A stretch of 64,000 bases of DNA from Betaproteobacteria bacterium (GCA_013298145.1 JAAFJO010000003.1:372001-436000); one strand, 5' to 3'. Shown: positions 1 through 10,522, counted from the first letter of the stretch. Program-made: numbers and translations. Notes: generated by a model from the sequence alone, not told the origin.

Positions 1-1
1 G

Positions 2-190
2 ATCATAAGTTTTGAACAGGATGGGAATCTAGTATTGTTCGCCGCCCTTGAAATGAGTGAATCCTCCGGCGTTTGCCAACTTGCAGTGCGGGATGAGATT
101 TGGGTAGCGTCGGCAGTACGCGAAATGGGTGAGGATTGGGAATCGCGTGTTGTTTTAGATCGAGTAGCCGCGTTGAGGGAAGCGAGGTAG
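2..190 (+). CDS. C-terminal fragment of an unrecognised protein
   Basis: The frame starting at base 2 stays open from the window edge to a TAG at 188-190, giving about 62 residues. The peptide is mixed hydrophobic and acidic, includes the stretch EMGEDWESRVVLDRVAALRE, and ends in AREAR-like charged residues, as expected for a soluble C-terminus. The gene runs convergently toward the glycosyltransferase gene and ends about 50 bases before it. I do not recognise the family. The real start lies outside the window. The alternative is a chance open frame, which its modest length allows. Confidence 0.5.
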   Translation: MISFEQDGNLVLFAALEMSESSGVCQLAVRDEIWVASAVREMGEDWESRVVLDRVAALREAR

Positions 191-239
191 TGACTCTGGA
201 GGCGCGATTACATCGTGGTTGTTCACGAGGATGCCAGCC

Positions 240-1352
240 TTAACGTCTTTCTTGCAGCGACGAGTGCAACCAAACTTCTAGGTCTGTCCGGATGCTAGTA
301 GGTATCTGACCACTTTGGGTGGCTCGTATCAAATGTTCACGCGCGCGCGCTGGCGAGCCAACGTGGTCCCAGTAGTGAGCGAGTAAGACCCTCGGCTTCC
401 AGCTGTAAGACCCAGCGTCGTAGCCGAGTGTCAATGTCGGTGTTGGACACCTTAGTGCCGCAAGCGCAAGCGCTCTGGCCTCGCTTACTTGTCCTTGACG
501 TAGCGCTATTTCGCTCAGGGCGCATAGTGGTTCAGCTCGGGCTGCGTTTGACTCTTTTAGTAAACGCTCTGCGAGCTCCGCATAGGAAGGCGCAAGTGCT
601 GCGTGTTCGCGAGCGACTCGCAACTGCCCCCAGAGCGCTTGAAATCGCTGTTCGGACGATGTCGAAGCGTCGTACGCCAAGCGAAAGGCATCTAGCGCTG
701 CGACCGATTCTGCGCGCGACTCGTACGTTCTAGCAAGGTAAAAGTATTTCCAAAACTCGTCCCGTGCTTCGGCGGCTTGCTTCCATAGGATTTGGACATC
801 ATGTTCAAGCGTCGGGTCACGATGCCGTCGGTTCCCGTCGCTCCCGTAGGTTATCGATGCGCCTGGAAGAACGGAGATATCCTGAATCGCGAGTGCTCCG
901 AGTGTCTCGTGAATTTGCCCCATCCAATGCATTTGAACGTTCACGCGCGCAGCTGCAATTTTTAGGAAGTTGTACTCATTTACTGCAGCGTACCAACACA
1001 CTACCGTTTGAGCCGACGCAAGAAACTCGCGTAAGTTAGTTCTTGACAACAGTAGGCTCTCATCAGCATCTATAAAAAGCGCCCATGCATCTGCGTGGTT
1101 GAGCGTTGAAGTTACCGTCCGGCACAACTCAAGTGCTTGATTACGGTGTAGTGCGAAGTCGCCGGTCCACTTTTGCTGTTCGAATTTCCCGGGCAAATCC
1201 GCAAGAGCGGATCGAGCGGCAGAAAGTGTTCCGTCACGACTGCCAGTATCGATAATCGCGAAGCAGTCCACCGCTCCCTTAACGCTTTCGATGCATCGCT
1301 TGATCGTCGGCGCCTCGTCGCGGACGATCATCGTCAGGCAAATCGTCGTCAA
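240..1352 (-). CDS. Family 2 glycosyltransferase with C-terminal helical repeats
   Basis: This 370-residue protein has a GT-A type glycosyltransferase N-terminus. MIVRDE lies at residues 8-13, DTGSRDGT at 35-42, and a DAD metal/nucleotide-binding signature at 95-97. Family members transfer a sugar from a nucleotide-sugar donor. After about residue 190 the protein is alpha-helical and alanine-rich with TPR-like periodicity, as in GT2-TPR proteins that glycosylate surface or cell-envelope targets. There is no signal peptide or membrane segment, so it should be cytoplasmic. It is convergent with the partial gene at the window edge and divergent from a small putative secreted protein. Acceptor and sugar cannot be read from the sequence. 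Confidence 0.85.
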   Translation of the reverse strand: MTTICLTMIVRDEAPTIKRCIESVKGAVDCFAIIDTGSRDGTLSAARSALADLPGKFEQQKWTGDFALHRNQALELCRTVTSTLNHADAWALFIDADESLLLSRTNLREFLASAQTVVCWYAAVNEYNFLKIAAARVNVQMHWMGQIHETLGALAIQDISVLPGASITYGSDGNRRHRDPTLEHDVQILWKQAAEARDEFWKYFYLARTYESRAESVAALDAFRLAYDASTSSEQRFQALWGQLRVAREHAALAPSYAELAERLLKESNAARAEPLCALSEIALRQGQVSEARALALAALRCPTPTLTLGYDAGSYSWKPRVLLAHYWDHVGSPARAREHLIRATQSGQIPTSIRTDLEVWLHSSLQERR

Positions 1353-1463
1353 GTTAGGTTCTCACGTTTCGTCGGATTCGAACGGTCATTCGTCGGCATA
1401 TCTGGCGTCTGCTCGCTTGCGTGAGCCTATACTGCGGGCCGTAATGAATGTAATGCGAGTTTT

Positions 1464-1760
1464 ATGAACAACTCTAGATTTGTAGGCGCAATCTTTTTGA
1501 TCGCAACCAGTGTGAGTGCTGCAGCAACGAAGCCAGATTCGCCGCAGGCTCAGTCGGACAATAAGTGTTCCACCGTTCTGGGACGACAGCAGGCGCCGGA
1601 GTTTTGTTCGCAACGCGATCGGCAACAATCAACCTCCGCTGGCGTGCGCACCGTGAACACAAGTCTGGCAGGCAAAGGCGTACCTTCCGCGCCCCAATTC
1701 AGTCTGAGTAAGCCGACTGATGGGGACCTCAAGTCCTCGCAGCAGGGTGGGCCAAAGTAG
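1464..1760 (+). CDS. Small putative secreted protein, unknown function
   Basis: This is a 98-residue open frame. Its N-terminus reads MNNSRF followed by a hydrophobic run and SVSAAA, a plausible Sec signal peptide with cleavage near residue 20. The rest is rich in Ser, Gln, Pro and Gly, has two cysteines (in NKCST and EFCSQ) and looks disordered. It lies between the glycosyltransferase (divergent) and the end of the pilin operon (convergent, 27 bases apart). I see no known domain. It may be a real lineage-specific exported protein or a chance frame. The signal-like N-terminus is the main support. Confidence 0.5.
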   Translation: MNNSRFVGAIFLIATSVSAAATKPDSPQAQSDNKCSTVLGRQQAPEFCSQRDRQQSTSAGVRTVNTSLAGKGVPSAPQFSLSKPTDGDLKSSQQGGPK

Positions 1761-1787
1761 ATTCATTCGCCGAAGTAGTTACCACTC

Positions 1788-2243
1788 TCACTTGCTCCAA
1801 CACTCGGACACACTTTCCGACATGCTGGAGCGAGACTTTACTCCCAGCTGATCTACCGAGAGACTTCCACACTTTTTTGGAGTCCATCCCGTTTTCGGGT
1901 TTGCAGTAAGTGTGTACGTGGCCGCGTTTAAATTCGAAACCGCTATCGTGTACCACGCGTCCCCTTCTCGAGGCGCCTGCGCCAACGAGCTTGGGAGGGA
2001 TGCTCCGACATAGGTTCCACGTTCGGTGAACCATCTCTCCATGTACTGGCTCGCTTCCAATATGACAGCTTTTGCGTCGTTGCGCCTAGCGCGTTCAACG
2101 TAGTCGGTGTATGACGGATAGGCTATAGCCGCGAGTATCCCGACGATCGCTATAACGATCATGAGCTCTATGAGGGTGAAGCCGCTGGAGCTACGTAAAG
2201 CCCCACGATTTGGGGCTTTTACGTTTACGTTAGCCTGTTTCAC
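1788..2243 (-). CDS. pilE: Type IV minor pilin PilE
   Basis: This 151-residue type IV prepilin-like protein has a prepilin peptidase site GFTLIELM after an unusually long basic leader of 21 residues. A hydrophobic N-terminal helix with Glu5 follows, then a globular domain. Two cysteines near the C-terminus (in KKCGS and SECWSK) could form the disulphide loop typical of pilins. The start is GTG and overlaps the pilY1 stop as GTGA, so translation is probably coupled. As the last gene of the fimT-pilVWXY1 operon it matches PilE, a minor pilin in the Pseudomonas scheme, rather than the major pilin. It would act in the inner membrane and pilus tip complex. Confidence 0.88.
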   Translation of the reverse strand: MKQANVNVKAPNRGALRSSSGFTLIELMIVIAIVGILAAIAYPSYTDYVERARRNDAKAVILEASQYMERWFTERGTYVGASLPSSLAQAPREGDAWYTIAVSNLNAATYTLTANPKTGWTPKKCGSLSVDQLGVKSRSSMSESVSECWSK

Positions 2244-5200
2244 TGCACTAGTCTCCAGCTACGACGTCCGAGCACGTTGCGGAACTTGATTTCCGCTGCA
2301 GTGCTTCCTTTCGGCGTAAATGCCGTTGCAACATTTCCGCCCGTCACGGTCACCACACTGACTGGGTCTGCGAGACGGACCCCGGCAACCACGCGCCCGG
2401 AAACCTTATCAGAATCGTTGATGACGCCATCATTATTCGCATCGAACACCGATGACGCGGGCTCCGCTGCAGTAAAGGGGTTTAGCCCTAGAAGAGTGCC
2501 GTCTTGCGTTAGAACGCAAGGATCCGTGGAGTCGGCAACCAACGTCGAAATGAGCGAAACCCCAAAAACTGTAGCTGGGGCAGCAACTACGCGTTCCCCT
2601 GGCAACGTCAGATCGATTCTCCACCCCCGATCCGCACCCGCCCACCAGTTCCCAGCGGACGTGACAAAACGGTTTGTCCCGGAGTCTGTGAGCGTGGCCA
2701 CCGCTAAATTGGAGCGTCCGAGGCCCGACCAACGCGAGCGGTCCCACACACCGTACAGTGATTGTGTGTCACGGTTTGCAGGATCAGTTGTTTCGAAGAA
2801 TTTTCCAGTGCCAAACACAAGGATGTCTCCGCCCTCTACAAAAGGAACAATACTGGGTTCCGATGTAATAGGTTGACGCACGTTGGACCGATTTGCCGTA
2901 AACAAAGGGCTACCGTTATAAGCCACCTTAACGTTAGCTGCGGTATTTGTTTTGACGGTCGGCGCGAAGTCAAACTTCCACAAATTACCGTTCAGATCTC
3001 CAGCCCAAGCGGCGCGCGCGATACCGTTGGTTAGTGCAATTGCAGGCGATCCCAGTCCGTTTTTTACAGCTTGAGCAGGTACCGTCAAGTTCGCCGCAGT
3101 ACCCAGCGACACTGCCGCTGGCGTCCCCGCTGCGAGATCTAACAAAAACATTCGTCCGACGGTTGTAGTGGTTGCCCCTGATACTCGCGCACTTTCATAG
3201 CCATTGGACACCGCGACAACCCACCGACCGTCGGCAAGCCTTACTACCTGCGGGCGTCCGAGAACAAATCCGAGATCCTCGTGTGTGAACTCCCAAAGGA
3301 CCTGCGGAGAATTCGGATTAGTCACGTTTATAGCAACGAGCGCTTTGCCACCTGCGCCAAGCGCAGCGACTACAACTGTTTTCCAAGTACCGCCCCAATA
3401 CGCGTCGGCGACGGCGATCTGCCCGTCAACGTAGTACCGGTGCGAGTAGCCGGGCTCGACGAGTCGATAAACCTCGGGCTGGAGTACGCGAGGAAGGTAA
3501 GCCCAACGCTCGTTACCGTTAGTACCGTCAAACGCGTGTAAGAACCCCGCGTTGGCGCCAACGTATACAGTCTGGCGACTACCCTTCGACGCGACAAACG
3601 CCGTGTAGCTCGCTGCCTCCGGCATGGACAAGAAATCTCCCCACCCGAAATCTGTCGGCCCCTGAAATGCGGGTGACGAGTTGACAATGTCGCCGAGTAT
3701 GTTCTGTCGGTTTCTAAATGTCCCCCCACGCCGGATTTCGCGATTCCGCGCGCCAAGCAAATAGAGAGCTACTTGGTCCGCAGCTTCATTTAGCCGCTGC
3801 GTGGCGCTAGCGGTCGTCCCAAGGGTGGTAGTCAGATAAGTAGCTAGCAACGTCTGGACGCTCGCGGGAGCAAGCGCTGTACGAAGAGTCGTGTCGAGAT
3901 TTGAGGGCAAGAATCGCGCGGTTAAGTCCGTACCGATTGGCGTGTAAACGACGCGAGTGGACGTTTTGTTGGTCGGATCAACCGTACCGAAACTTGAATT
4001 TGAAACCGACCACCAAGGCGTGAACGTATTCGTCGCGATATCGTACTTGCGTGCATCTAATGAGCCTTCCCAAATAAGAGAGCCTGCAACAACGCCAGTG
4101 TCACCAGTGACCTCGTCTGCAGCTGTCAGACGCCGTGTTTTAAAACCAGGAAGATAAATTCCGCTCTCAGACCGAAGCGAGCTGCCGCTCACTGCTGCGG
4201 TTGTAGTTGGTGCCGAATCGTTCTGTATTTGCTGGAACGCATTGTTAAGTTGCTCGCGAAGCCTCAGGGGGTCGTTAACAAAAAAGTAACCAGGCACGGT
4301 TTGAATTCCACCGCGAGTCTGCTCTGCTGCCGGCGTAAAGAGTCCGTCTGTAGAGACGCCAGGACCACCCCATTTTGCCGCATAGAACAACGGATCTCGC
4401 GGAATGTTCGCGTCTACCGCGCTACTAGACGCGGTGGCAATCGAAAAGGTGCGGTCATAGTTAAAGGCTAGTCCATTTGCGCATTTGCCGGACCCCGTAG
4501 AGTTTGCCGCGTCGTCCAACGGTGAATAGTTGCACCCGCCGTCAACATCGCGCACGCCAAGATACGACCCATCTTGGGTGGTGCCGGAAATCACAAAACC
4601 CATATGCTGGTCAATGCAACCCGCCGCGTATTGCGACTCGATCCTTATGCGTAGTTGGTTCGCGGCTGTGACTTCAAAGGTGTACATCGCGATTGCGTCC
4701 ATATCGCTATCTGTACCTTCTATATTGTCCTCGTAACTCACCCGGAATCGTCCTGACGCTCGTCCGCCATTGACGGCGGGGTCCGCCGCGAACCCAGGAA
4801 GGTTAACGATTCGGTCGATGAAAAAAGCTGCAATCCGATTCTGCATTGGGCTTGTGGTGCCTACGCGGAAGTCACCAAAATTACAGCCGCCGACGCTCTG
4901 TGCGAAGGGGATGAGCGATACATTCGTGCCGCCTACACCGAAAGAGAGTTTCGGCAGCGGGGCGGAGAGCGCAATTGAGTATTGAGTTACGTTCTGCGGA
5001 TCACGCGCGGCATTTACGTCTACCGTGCGTCCATATCGCGCAACTGAGGCGGAGTAGTAACTACCCTCACGTGTTGGTTCGCCAGGTGCCAGCCCACGTA
5101 TTCTTCCAAGTGAGGTCACCGTCTTCAGCGAAGGCGTTCTATCACTAGTCGGCGTATTGTCAAGACTTTCGCCGATGAAGTACCGCCCCGAAATACCTTC

Positions 5201-6616
5201 CGCAGCGGAGATACTTGACGCGATACTCGCAACGTTTAAACCAGACAGACTAGAAGGTGAACTAGGGGCAGTAAATGTTCCGAAAGCCGTCCCTGGTAAC
5301 TGATCGCTGTCATAACTCGGATATACGTCACTGAAAACCATCTGTATAGGTTTCGCGCAGTACGGAAAGCCGCCTGAGGTAGCGTCGCGGTACGGGTTTG
5401 TCCAAGCTACCTTGCGTAAGCCGAGTGCGTTGTCAACCGAGCCGGACACTGTGTAGTCGAAAACAGAAGTGGGACCCGTTCCACCACCAAAATATCGAAT
5501 ACCTTCGTACATCATTTCAGCAGTTGGACTGCCGAAATCCTTGCAGTTTCCAGCGAGACAGCCGCCTGGATAACCTGGCGACCACTGTGCAATTCGAAAA
5601 CGATCCAAGTGGTAGACGATCCCCTCAGCTGATGAGTTAAAGGTCCCGTTCGCATTCACCTCGCTGTCAAAGTAACTGATGTTTCTTCGCAGCACGCCGC
5701 CAGCGCGCTGGTTCTGATACGACCCAGAGAGCAGCCCGAACGCGATTGCTCTATTTTCTCCATAGTCATGCAACACGCCCGTCGGCTTATAAGTCGTGAC
5801 CCCGCCTGAATCGTAGCGCTTGCATTCCGCTTCCAACGAGAGTCCAGAGACGCACGCCTCGACTCGAACAATGTAGTCTGTTGGCGTTACGGACGCACCG
5901 GAACCATCCAAAACCCCATCTGCGACAGGGCCCTCTTTCGCCACCCAGTTCCAGATGCGCTCGGTCCGATTCGTCAAGACACGGAGCAGAGGTTCACTTG
6001 TTCCGTTTCGAGTTGTGTTTGCAAAGAAGTGGCGGGTGCCTGTGGTGGGTTGCGCGAGCGGCGTGTAGTCAGCAATTCGGTACCCATCAACGCTAGCGTC
6101 GTACTCGCGTCCCCAAGTATGGAGGTCCTGCGGGATGTACTGTCGCTGGAGCACGGTCCGAGTCGGCGTGTCGACCACCCTCATTCCACCGTACAAGACC
6201 CTCCTCAATGCATCGATTCGAGACGTAGTGAGATAGTTTAGAAAGTCCCCACTCCATGCGCCAGAGCAGCGCTTTGTAGGGGTGTCGCTCGTTGGTCGGA
6301 ATACTGAATCTGCTGAAACGTAGGTATAGCACTTGAAAGAATCAAAGTAGCCATAGTATTGAATGTTTGGCTTGTACCCAACGTCGGTTTCGCCGTTTCC
6401 GTCGATATCTGTGTAGTCGTTGTACGCGGGGAAAGTCAACTTCTCATCTCGACCAACCGTCAGCAGAACCAGCGGCGCGACCGACTGAGTAGAGATAAGT
6501 GGCGCTTGTGACATCTGCGCCTGTACGTATAACGGGATGATTCCGCAGATCAGCGCGAACGCCGACGCAACGAGCGGGCCGCAGAAGTCTCCGAAGCGAT
6601 TCTTAGGTAAGTTCAT
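2240..6616 (-). CDS. pilY1: PilY1/PilC-type pilus tip adhesin
   Basis: This protein of about 1458 residues promotes type IV pilus assembly, adhesion and mechanosensing at the pilus tip. A signal peptide ends near VQAQ. An acidic loop DIDGNGETD near residue 75 and a second loop [12 protein letters not shown] near residue 1390 resemble calcium-binding sites. The C-terminal third contains [24 protein letters not shown] and [10 protein letters not shown], typical of the PilY1 beta-propeller. I start at ATG 6616, nine bases after the pilX stop. A TTG at 6628 overlapping that stop would add four residues. The gene is fourth in the minor-pilin operon. The N-terminal half is less conserved and I cannot assign a von Willebrand domain with confidence. 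Confidence 0.92.
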   Translation of the reverse strand: MNLPKNRFGDFCGPLVASAFALICGIIPLYVQAQMSQAPLISTQSVAPLVLLTVGRDEKLTFPAYNDYTDIDGNGETDVGYKPNIQYYGYFDSFKCYTYVSADSVFRPTSDTPTKRCSGAWSGDFLNYLTTSRIDALRRVLYGGMRVVDTPTRTVLQRQYIPQDLHTWGREYDASVDGYRIADYTPLAQPTTGTRHFFANTTRNGTSEPLLRVLTNRTERIWNWVAKEGPVADGVLDGSGASVTPTDYIVRVEACVSGLSLEAECKRYDSGGVTTYKPTGVLHDYGENRAIAFGLLSGSYQNQRAGGVLRRNISYFDSEVNANGTFNSSAEGIVYHLDRFRIAQWSPGYPGGCLAGNCKDFGSPTAEMMYEGIRYFGGGTGPTSVFDYTVSGSVDNALGLRKVAWTNPYRDATSGGFPYCAKPIQMVFSDVYPSYDSDQLPGTAFGTFTAPSSPSSLSGLNVASIASSISAAEGISGRYFIGESLDNTPTSDRTPSLKTVTSLGRIRGLAPGEPTREGSYYSASVARYGRTVDVNAARDPQNVTQYSIALSAPLPKLSFGVGGTNVSLIPFAQSVGGCNFGDFRVGTTSPMQNRIAAFFIDRIVNLPGFAADPAVNGGRASGRFRVSYEDNIEGTDSDMDAIAMYTFEVTAANQLRIRIESQYAAGCIDQHMGFVISGTTQDGSYLGVRDVDGGCNYSPLDDAANSTGSGKCANGLAFNYDRTFSIATASSSAVDANIPRDPLFYAAKWGGPGVSTDGLFTPAAEQTRGGIQTVPGYFFVNDPLRLREQLNNAFQQIQNDSAPTTTAAVSGSSLRSESGIYLPGFKTRRLTAADEVTGDTGVVAGSLIWEGSLDARKYDIATNTFTPWWSVSNSSFGTVDPTNKTSTRVVYTPIGTDLTARFLPSNLDTTLRTALAPASVQTLLATYLTTTLGTTASATQRLNEAADQVALYLLGARNREIRRGGTFRNRQNILGDIVNSSPAFQGPTDFGWGDFLSMPEAASYTAFVASKGSRQTVYVGANAGFLHAFDGTNGNERWAYLPRVLQPEVYRLVEPGYSHRYYVDGQIAVADAYWGGTWKTVVVAALGAGGKALVAINVTNPNSPQVLWEFTHEDLGFVLGRPQVVRLADGRWVVAVSNGYESARVSGATTTTVGRMFLLDLAAGTPAAVSLGTAANLTVPAQAVKNGLGSPAIALTNGIARAAWAGDLNGNLWKFDFAPTVKTNTAANVKVAYNGSPLFTANRSNVRQPITSEPSIVPFVEGGDILVFGTGKFFETTDPANRDTQSLYGVWDRSRWSGLGRSNLAVATLTDSGTNRFVTSAGNWWAGADRGWRIDLTLPGERVVAAPATVFGVSLISTLVADSTDPCVLTQDGTLLGLNPFTAAEPASSVFDANNDGVINDSDKVSGRVVAGVRLADPVSVVTVTGGNVATAFTPKGSTAAEIKFRNVLGRRSWRLVQ

Positions 6617-6624
6617 TTTGTGAC

Positions 6625-7173
6625 TCAATTTGGAAACGTCCAGTATTGCTGGACGATGGACGAGGCGCCGGTAACCGAATCAGTGGACTTCGAGGACATC
6701 CGGGTGAATTGAAATTTGCACGCGCCAGGCCGACCAACGTTAACGTCGCAGCCTGCCAGTTCAGAAATACCAAAACTTTCAGTCACCGCGTTCACGGTCG
6801 AACTGCTTCGTGCGAGCGACGTAATCACTCTGGTATTAGTCCAAGCTGGCGAGCTTCGCAGATACGTTTGTTGGGCAGCGGAGGCGTTGAAACTCCTCCA
6901 ATTAGGATCTGCCGCTGCCGGGGCGGAGACAACTGCAACCTGCGAGCCGAGCTTACTTTCCATTCGTGCCGAGGTAGATCGCAACGCCGCCTCGGCGTCT
7001 TGCATCGAGAGACTTTTAAAGTAAAGATTGCCCGCCATGCGCTCCTGCAACGACGTGCTTTTGAGGCTGGCGACAGCGACGAGGCTCAGCGCGGTGATGA
7101 GCAGTAATACGACCACGAGAGCGAAGCCCCCAGCGTTTCGCGAGTTAGACAGGGTCTGGCGGTTGGATTTCAT
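6625..7173 (-). CDS. pilX: Type IV pilus assembly protein PilX
   Basis: This 182-residue minor pilin primes pilus assembly together with PilV, PilW and FimT/FimU. The N-terminus has a basic leader and a cleavage-like GG/FALVVVLLLI junction at residues 15-17, followed by one hydrophobic helix. Unlike the sister pilins it has no Glu at position 5 of the mature protein, as in many PilX and GspK-like proteins. Next comes the LQERMAGN segment usual for PilX. The gene starts at ATG 7173, overlapping the pilW stop by four bases (ATGA). Two cysteines in the globular part could pair. Confidence 0.88.
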   Translation of the reverse strand: MKSNRQTLSNSRNAGGFALVVVLLLITALSLVAVASLKSTSLQERMAGNLYFKSLSMQDAEAALRSTSARMESKLGSQVAVVSAPAAADPNWRSFNASAAQQTYLRSSPAWTNTRVITSLARSSSTVNAVTESFGISELAGCDVNVGRPGACKFQFTRMSSKSTDSVTGASSIVQQYWTFPN

Positions 7174-8342
7174 GTTCTCGGATTGCGTAGCTGAACAACA
7201 AAAGTGCTGTTGAGACGAAGTTTTGAGTCGGTTACGCTAGTGTTGCCGATCGTCTGCGTAGTTGAGGACGTTCGGACATAGTTGTCATCAGATACAACGG
7301 TGACGTCGATTTGTATGCCACTGACGTCCGCCCACGCGCCCGCAGCGCTAATTTGCGCGGCGGTTTCTAGCGCTCCTCCGCGATTAGGTCGGAGATAACG
7401 AATTTGTAGACGCTCAACTCCCTCAACGACAACGTCAGTCGTGTCGTTCCACAGACCATTGTCACTTGGTGTCGCCGAATTTTGAGTTATTGCAACCCTG
7501 TGCAAACTTGGAACAGGCGTTCCATTCGAACCCGTTCCCATGCCCACAAAGTATGAAACGGGTTCAAATGTTGTTAAAGTCGAAAGTTCGTTGTAGTACT
7601 CAGCTTTGCGAAGAGTGTTTTGTTCATTGAAAACGTCGGTTGCGTTGTTCGCGTTGTTTTTGTTGAAGCCATTTCCGATATTGAATTCGAGCCCACCTCT
7701 CGATACCGTCGGCTTAATAATCTCTGCGTGCGAGCAATTAGCAATGATCATTGGACGCACGCGGTCATTTATCGTCACACCAGGCAACGGCGCATCGATT
7801 TTAACGGTCTTCTCGTCTTCGACCGGACCAGTGAGGTGACGGTAGTCGTCCCCGCCGCGTACTACGATGATGGTGTCGGTACCAGGGAGGCGCTTCGTCG
7901 ATATCGCACTCGGCACCTGCCACCCTGCTCCGTCATCATAGCCGCGAATAACAGCACCGGGGTCAAACTCTCGAGACCGATTTGTTTGATCCTGATCTGT
8001 TTCAAGCCACGACGTATCGGCAGTCATAATCGGTTGCGAGGCAGTGATTCGCACGTTTGAGACGCCCAGATTTGTGTCGATAGTTGGCTTTACACAACCG
8101 AAGTGGCCTGCCATCAGCAGATCGCGGCTCAGAAGCGTGTACACCAACCGAGCGCTTTCTTGGAGCCGCGCCTGGTTATCCTGGACCCGGAACCCGTCTT
8201 TACCCTGGATGTAGACGTAAGTAACCCCAGCGAGGATCGCGAGCGCGAGCGCCATAGCGACCATCAATTCAACGAGGGTGACACCGCTGGAACCTGAGCG
8301 CTGACCGTGCCAGCCTTCGCGGAAAGAGTAAGGTTGTCTCAT
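7170..8342 (-). CDS. pilW: Type IV pilus assembly protein PilW
   Basis: This 390-residue minor pilin has a 20-residue leader, the peptidase site SG/VTLVELMVAM and a transmembrane helix carrying Glu5. A long globular domain follows, with the GHFGCVKP segment typical of PilW. PilW is thought to sit in the tip-initiating complex with PilX, PilV and PilY1. The ATG overlaps the pilV stop by four bases and the stop overlaps the pilX start by four bases, so the gene is embedded in a translationally coupled chain. Length fits the family. No frameshift or missing segment is visible. Confidence 0.9.
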   Translation of the reverse strand: MRQPYSFREGWHGQRSGSSGVTLVELMVAMALALAILAGVTYVYIQGKDGFRVQDNQARLQESARLVYTLLSRDLLMAGHFGCVKPTIDTNLGVSNVRITASQPIMTADTSWLETDQDQTNRSREFDPGAVIRGYDDGAGWQVPSAISTKRLPGTDTIIVVRGGDDYRHLTGPVEDEKTVKIDAPLPGVTINDRVRPMIIANCSHAEIIKPTVSRGGLEFNIGNGFNKNNANNATDVFNEQNTLRKAEYYNELSTLTTFEPVSYFVGMGTGSNGTPVPSLHRVAITQNSATPSDNGLWNDTTDVVVEGVERLQIRYLRPNRGGALETAAQISAAGAWADVSGIQIDVTVVSDDNYVRTSSTTQTIGNTSVTDSKLRLNSTFVVQLRNPRT

Positions 8343-8821
8343 ATTCTTGTTTTGGTCACGAATTCTGTCGGCGTTGCACTACCGCCGCGAACGTTTGACT
8401 CTGTCCAGCGGAGAGTGATGGTTACGTCTGAGCACCGAGTTACCGCGGGCAATTCGCACAATGACGCGTCGGTCGCAACAACTTCAATTCGCCCCTGTCC
8501 GCCTGGAAGCCTTGCAATCGCCGCTTTCCAGTCTCGCAGGTCTCTTTCCGCTTGTGTGGCGTCGGTAGTTGCGGTGCCCGTAAATGCGGTGACATAGCTG
8601 GACGCGTTTGTCGCGTTAGCGCGCATACGTTCAAGGATGTCAGACACGTACATCACGCCGCTGCTTCGTGTTTCAGCAACGCGATTAAGTTTTATCGCAG
8701 CAACTTGAGCGCCCGCGACACCTAGGAGGCCTATCGCGACGACAACCAGCGTCACGAGTATCTCGATGAGACTAAATCCGCGCGCGTTATTCAACCGGTG
8801 CTTTGGAATTCTTAAAGACAT
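8339..8821 (-). CDS. pilV: Type IV pilus modification/minor pilin PilV
   Basis: This 160-residue prepilin-like protein has a leader ending in ARG and the site G/FSLIEILVTLVV with Glu5. The conserved IGLLGVAGAQ stretch of PilV follows within the N-terminal helix. The C-terminal domain has cysteines in SLCELP and TRCSD that may pair. The family forms part of the initiating minor-pilin complex in the inner membrane. The ATG at 8821 shares one base with the fimT stop (TAATG), and the stop overlaps the pilW start, consistent with coupled translation. Confidence 0.9.
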   Translation of the reverse strand: MSLRIPKHRLNNARGFSLIEILVTLVVVAIGLLGVAGAQVAAIKLNRVAETRSSGVMYVSDILERMRANATNASSYVTAFTGTATTDATQAERDLRDWKAAIARLPGGQGRIEVVATDASLCELPAVTRCSDVTITLRWTESNVRGGSATPTEFVTKTRI

Positions 8822-9432
8822 TAGCCGCAGCCTCCGCTGTCGTTGTCGGCTTTATCATCGACAGAGCGCACGCGTCCGGCCCAGCCAATACAGATCGCCT
8901 CTTTGGCCTGCTCCGCGCCATTGCGCCAGACAGAAACGGTAAACCCCGTGGCGCCACTCGCGCCAGTGAAAGTCGTAGCCCTACCAATTGCGTCGAAATG
9001 CACGACAAGCGCACGATCTGAATTCTGAATTGGATTCGAACCGCGGCGGCCGATGTTGACCTCGGACGCCTCGTAAGCTTCGCGTTGAGCGATCAGGGTT
9101 GTAGCGCTCCCCGCCGCAGCGTCGAACACGCCGCCGCGACTTGGGTCTACAAAAACCCGCCACCCGCCGTGAAGCGCGTCGGTTCCAGGTAGGACGGCGG
9201 CGAGCGTCACTGGAACGCCACGCTTCACCGCCTCAGATCTTGCAAGTGCAATCGCACTCATTAATTCGCTGGCTACCTGTTGGCGCTGCGAACGAACGAG
9301 AAAGCCCCCAAGGTTAGGTATGGCGATGGTTGCAAGAATTCCGATTACAACGAGTGTTATCAGAAGTTCGACAAGCGTGAACCCTCGGACCTTTTTTTGA
9401 AAAAAGGACGGACGTGTGGATAAAGAATGCAT
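8821..9432 (-). CDS. fimT: FimT/FimU-type pseudopilin (GspH domain)
   Basis: This 203-residue protein has a prepilin leader of 17 residues and the site RG/FTLVELLITLVVIG. The FimT/GspH signature follows: IPNLGGFLVRSQ, then a Ser/Ala/Arg helix ending ALARSEAVKRG. FimT/FimU proteins are minor pilins of type IV pili, and some betaproteobacterial and gammaproteobacterial members bind DNA during natural transformation. It is the first gene of the six-gene minor-pilin operon and starts 112 bases downstream of ispH, so a promoter may lie in that gap. No sigma-54 type element is obvious there. Assignment as fimT or fimU is by family and position only. Confidence 0.88.
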   Translation of the reverse strand: MHSLSTRPSFFQKKVRGFTLVELLITLVVIGILATIAIPNLGGFLVRSQRQQVASELMSAIALARSEAVKRGVPVTLAAVLPGTDALHGGWRVFVDPSRGGVFDAAAGSATTLIAQREAYEASEVNIGRRGSNPIQNSDRALVVHFDAIGRATTFTGASGATGFTVSVWRNGAEQAKEAICIGWAGRVRSVDDKADNDSGGCG

Positions 9433-9544
9433 AGTTGTTATTTTCGCGACGATCCCACCAGCAACTTACACGCTCAGACGAGCGGCAGTGAGTCGCCGAA
9501 GACTGCGCGCAAGCGAAGGTACTTCTTGCAGCAAAGCTCGCCGA

Positions 9545-10522
9545 TTAGGAAAGTCCCACAGGCAATTTGAACTCAACCATTTCGGACTCGCCGTTAGCGG
9601 TTATCAGCGCGGTAGCTTGCGACCGGGTCAACGACTCAATAACGCCTTGAACCAAGTGCTCGGGCGTTGATGCCCCGGCTGAGACCGCGACGCGTGCACC
9701 GCGCTGGATCCAATCGGCGCCGAGTTCTTCCGCAGAATCAATCAGATACGCTTTCGCGCCCTTTCGCTCGGCGACTTCGCGGAGTCGGTTGGCGTTGGAG
9801 CTGGCCTTAGAGCCCACGATAATGACCACGTCGGCATCCTCGGCGATTTCTTTGACGGCGTTTTGTCGGTTAGTGGTGGCGTAGCAGATGTCGTCTTTTC
9901 TGGGCGGGCGGATCTTTGGGAACGTGGCTTGCAGACAGGCGACGACTTTGGCGGTGTCGTCCACAGAAAGCGTGGTCTGCGTAACGAATGCGAGCTTTTC
10001 CTCGTTTTGGATCAAATTTGCGGCTTTTAGCGCGCGAACGTCATCCTCGTCTTCCACTAAATAGATGCCTTCGCTCGCCTGCCCCATGGTGCCTTCGACT
10101 TCGGGATGGCCCTCGTGGCCAATCATCACGATCTGGAAGCCTTCTTTGCGCAGTTTGGCCACTTCGACGTGAACCTTCGTCACTAGCGGGCAGGTCGCGT
10201 CAAATATTCGAAAGTTACGTACCTTCGCTTCGGCCTGAAGCGCTTTTGAAACGCCGTGAGCCGAAAAAATCACGACGGCGCCGCCGGGAAGCTCGGGAAC
10301 GTCGTTTAAATCTTCCACGAAGATCGCGCCGCGAGCACGTAAGTCGTCCACGACAAATTTGTTGTGCACGACCTCGTGTCGCACGTAGACGGGCGCGCCA
10401 AATTTTTCTAACGCGCGCTCAACGATGAGGATTGCGCGATCCACGCCTGCACAGAACCCACGGGGGTTGGCGAGCGTGACTGATTTTGGATGAAAGGTCA
10501 GGGGAATGCTCTGTGGAACCAT
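9545..10522 (-). CDS. ispH: 4-hydroxy-3-methylbut-2-enyl diphosphate reductase
   Basis: This enzyme performs the last step of the MEP isoprenoid pathway, reducing HMBPP to IPP and DMAPP with an iron-sulphur cluster. The 325-residue length is normal. The three cluster cysteines are visible at C24 ([12 protein letters not shown]), C111 (DATCPLV) and C213 ([11 protein letters not shown]). The TQTTLS motif and HEGHPEVEG are also present. It follows lspA on the same strand after 161 bases and precedes fimT by 112 bases. The fkpB gene that lies between lspA and ispH in E. coli is absent here. Confidence 0.97.
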   Translation of the reverse strand: MVPQSIPLTFHPKSVTLANPRGFCAGVDRAILIVERALEKFGAPVYVRHEVVHNKFVVDDLRARGAIFVEDLNDVPELPGGAVVIFSAHGVSKALQAEAKVRNFRIFDATCPLVTKVHVEVAKLRKEGFQIVMIGHEGHPEVEGTMGQASEGIYLVEDEDDVRALKAANLIQNEEKLAFVTQTTLSVDDTAKVVACLQATFPKIRPPRKDDICYATTNRQNAVKEIAEDADVVIIVGSKASSNANRLREVAERKGAKAYLIDSAEELGADWIQRGARVAVSAGASTPEHLVQGVIESLTRSQATALITANGESEMVEFKLPVGLS

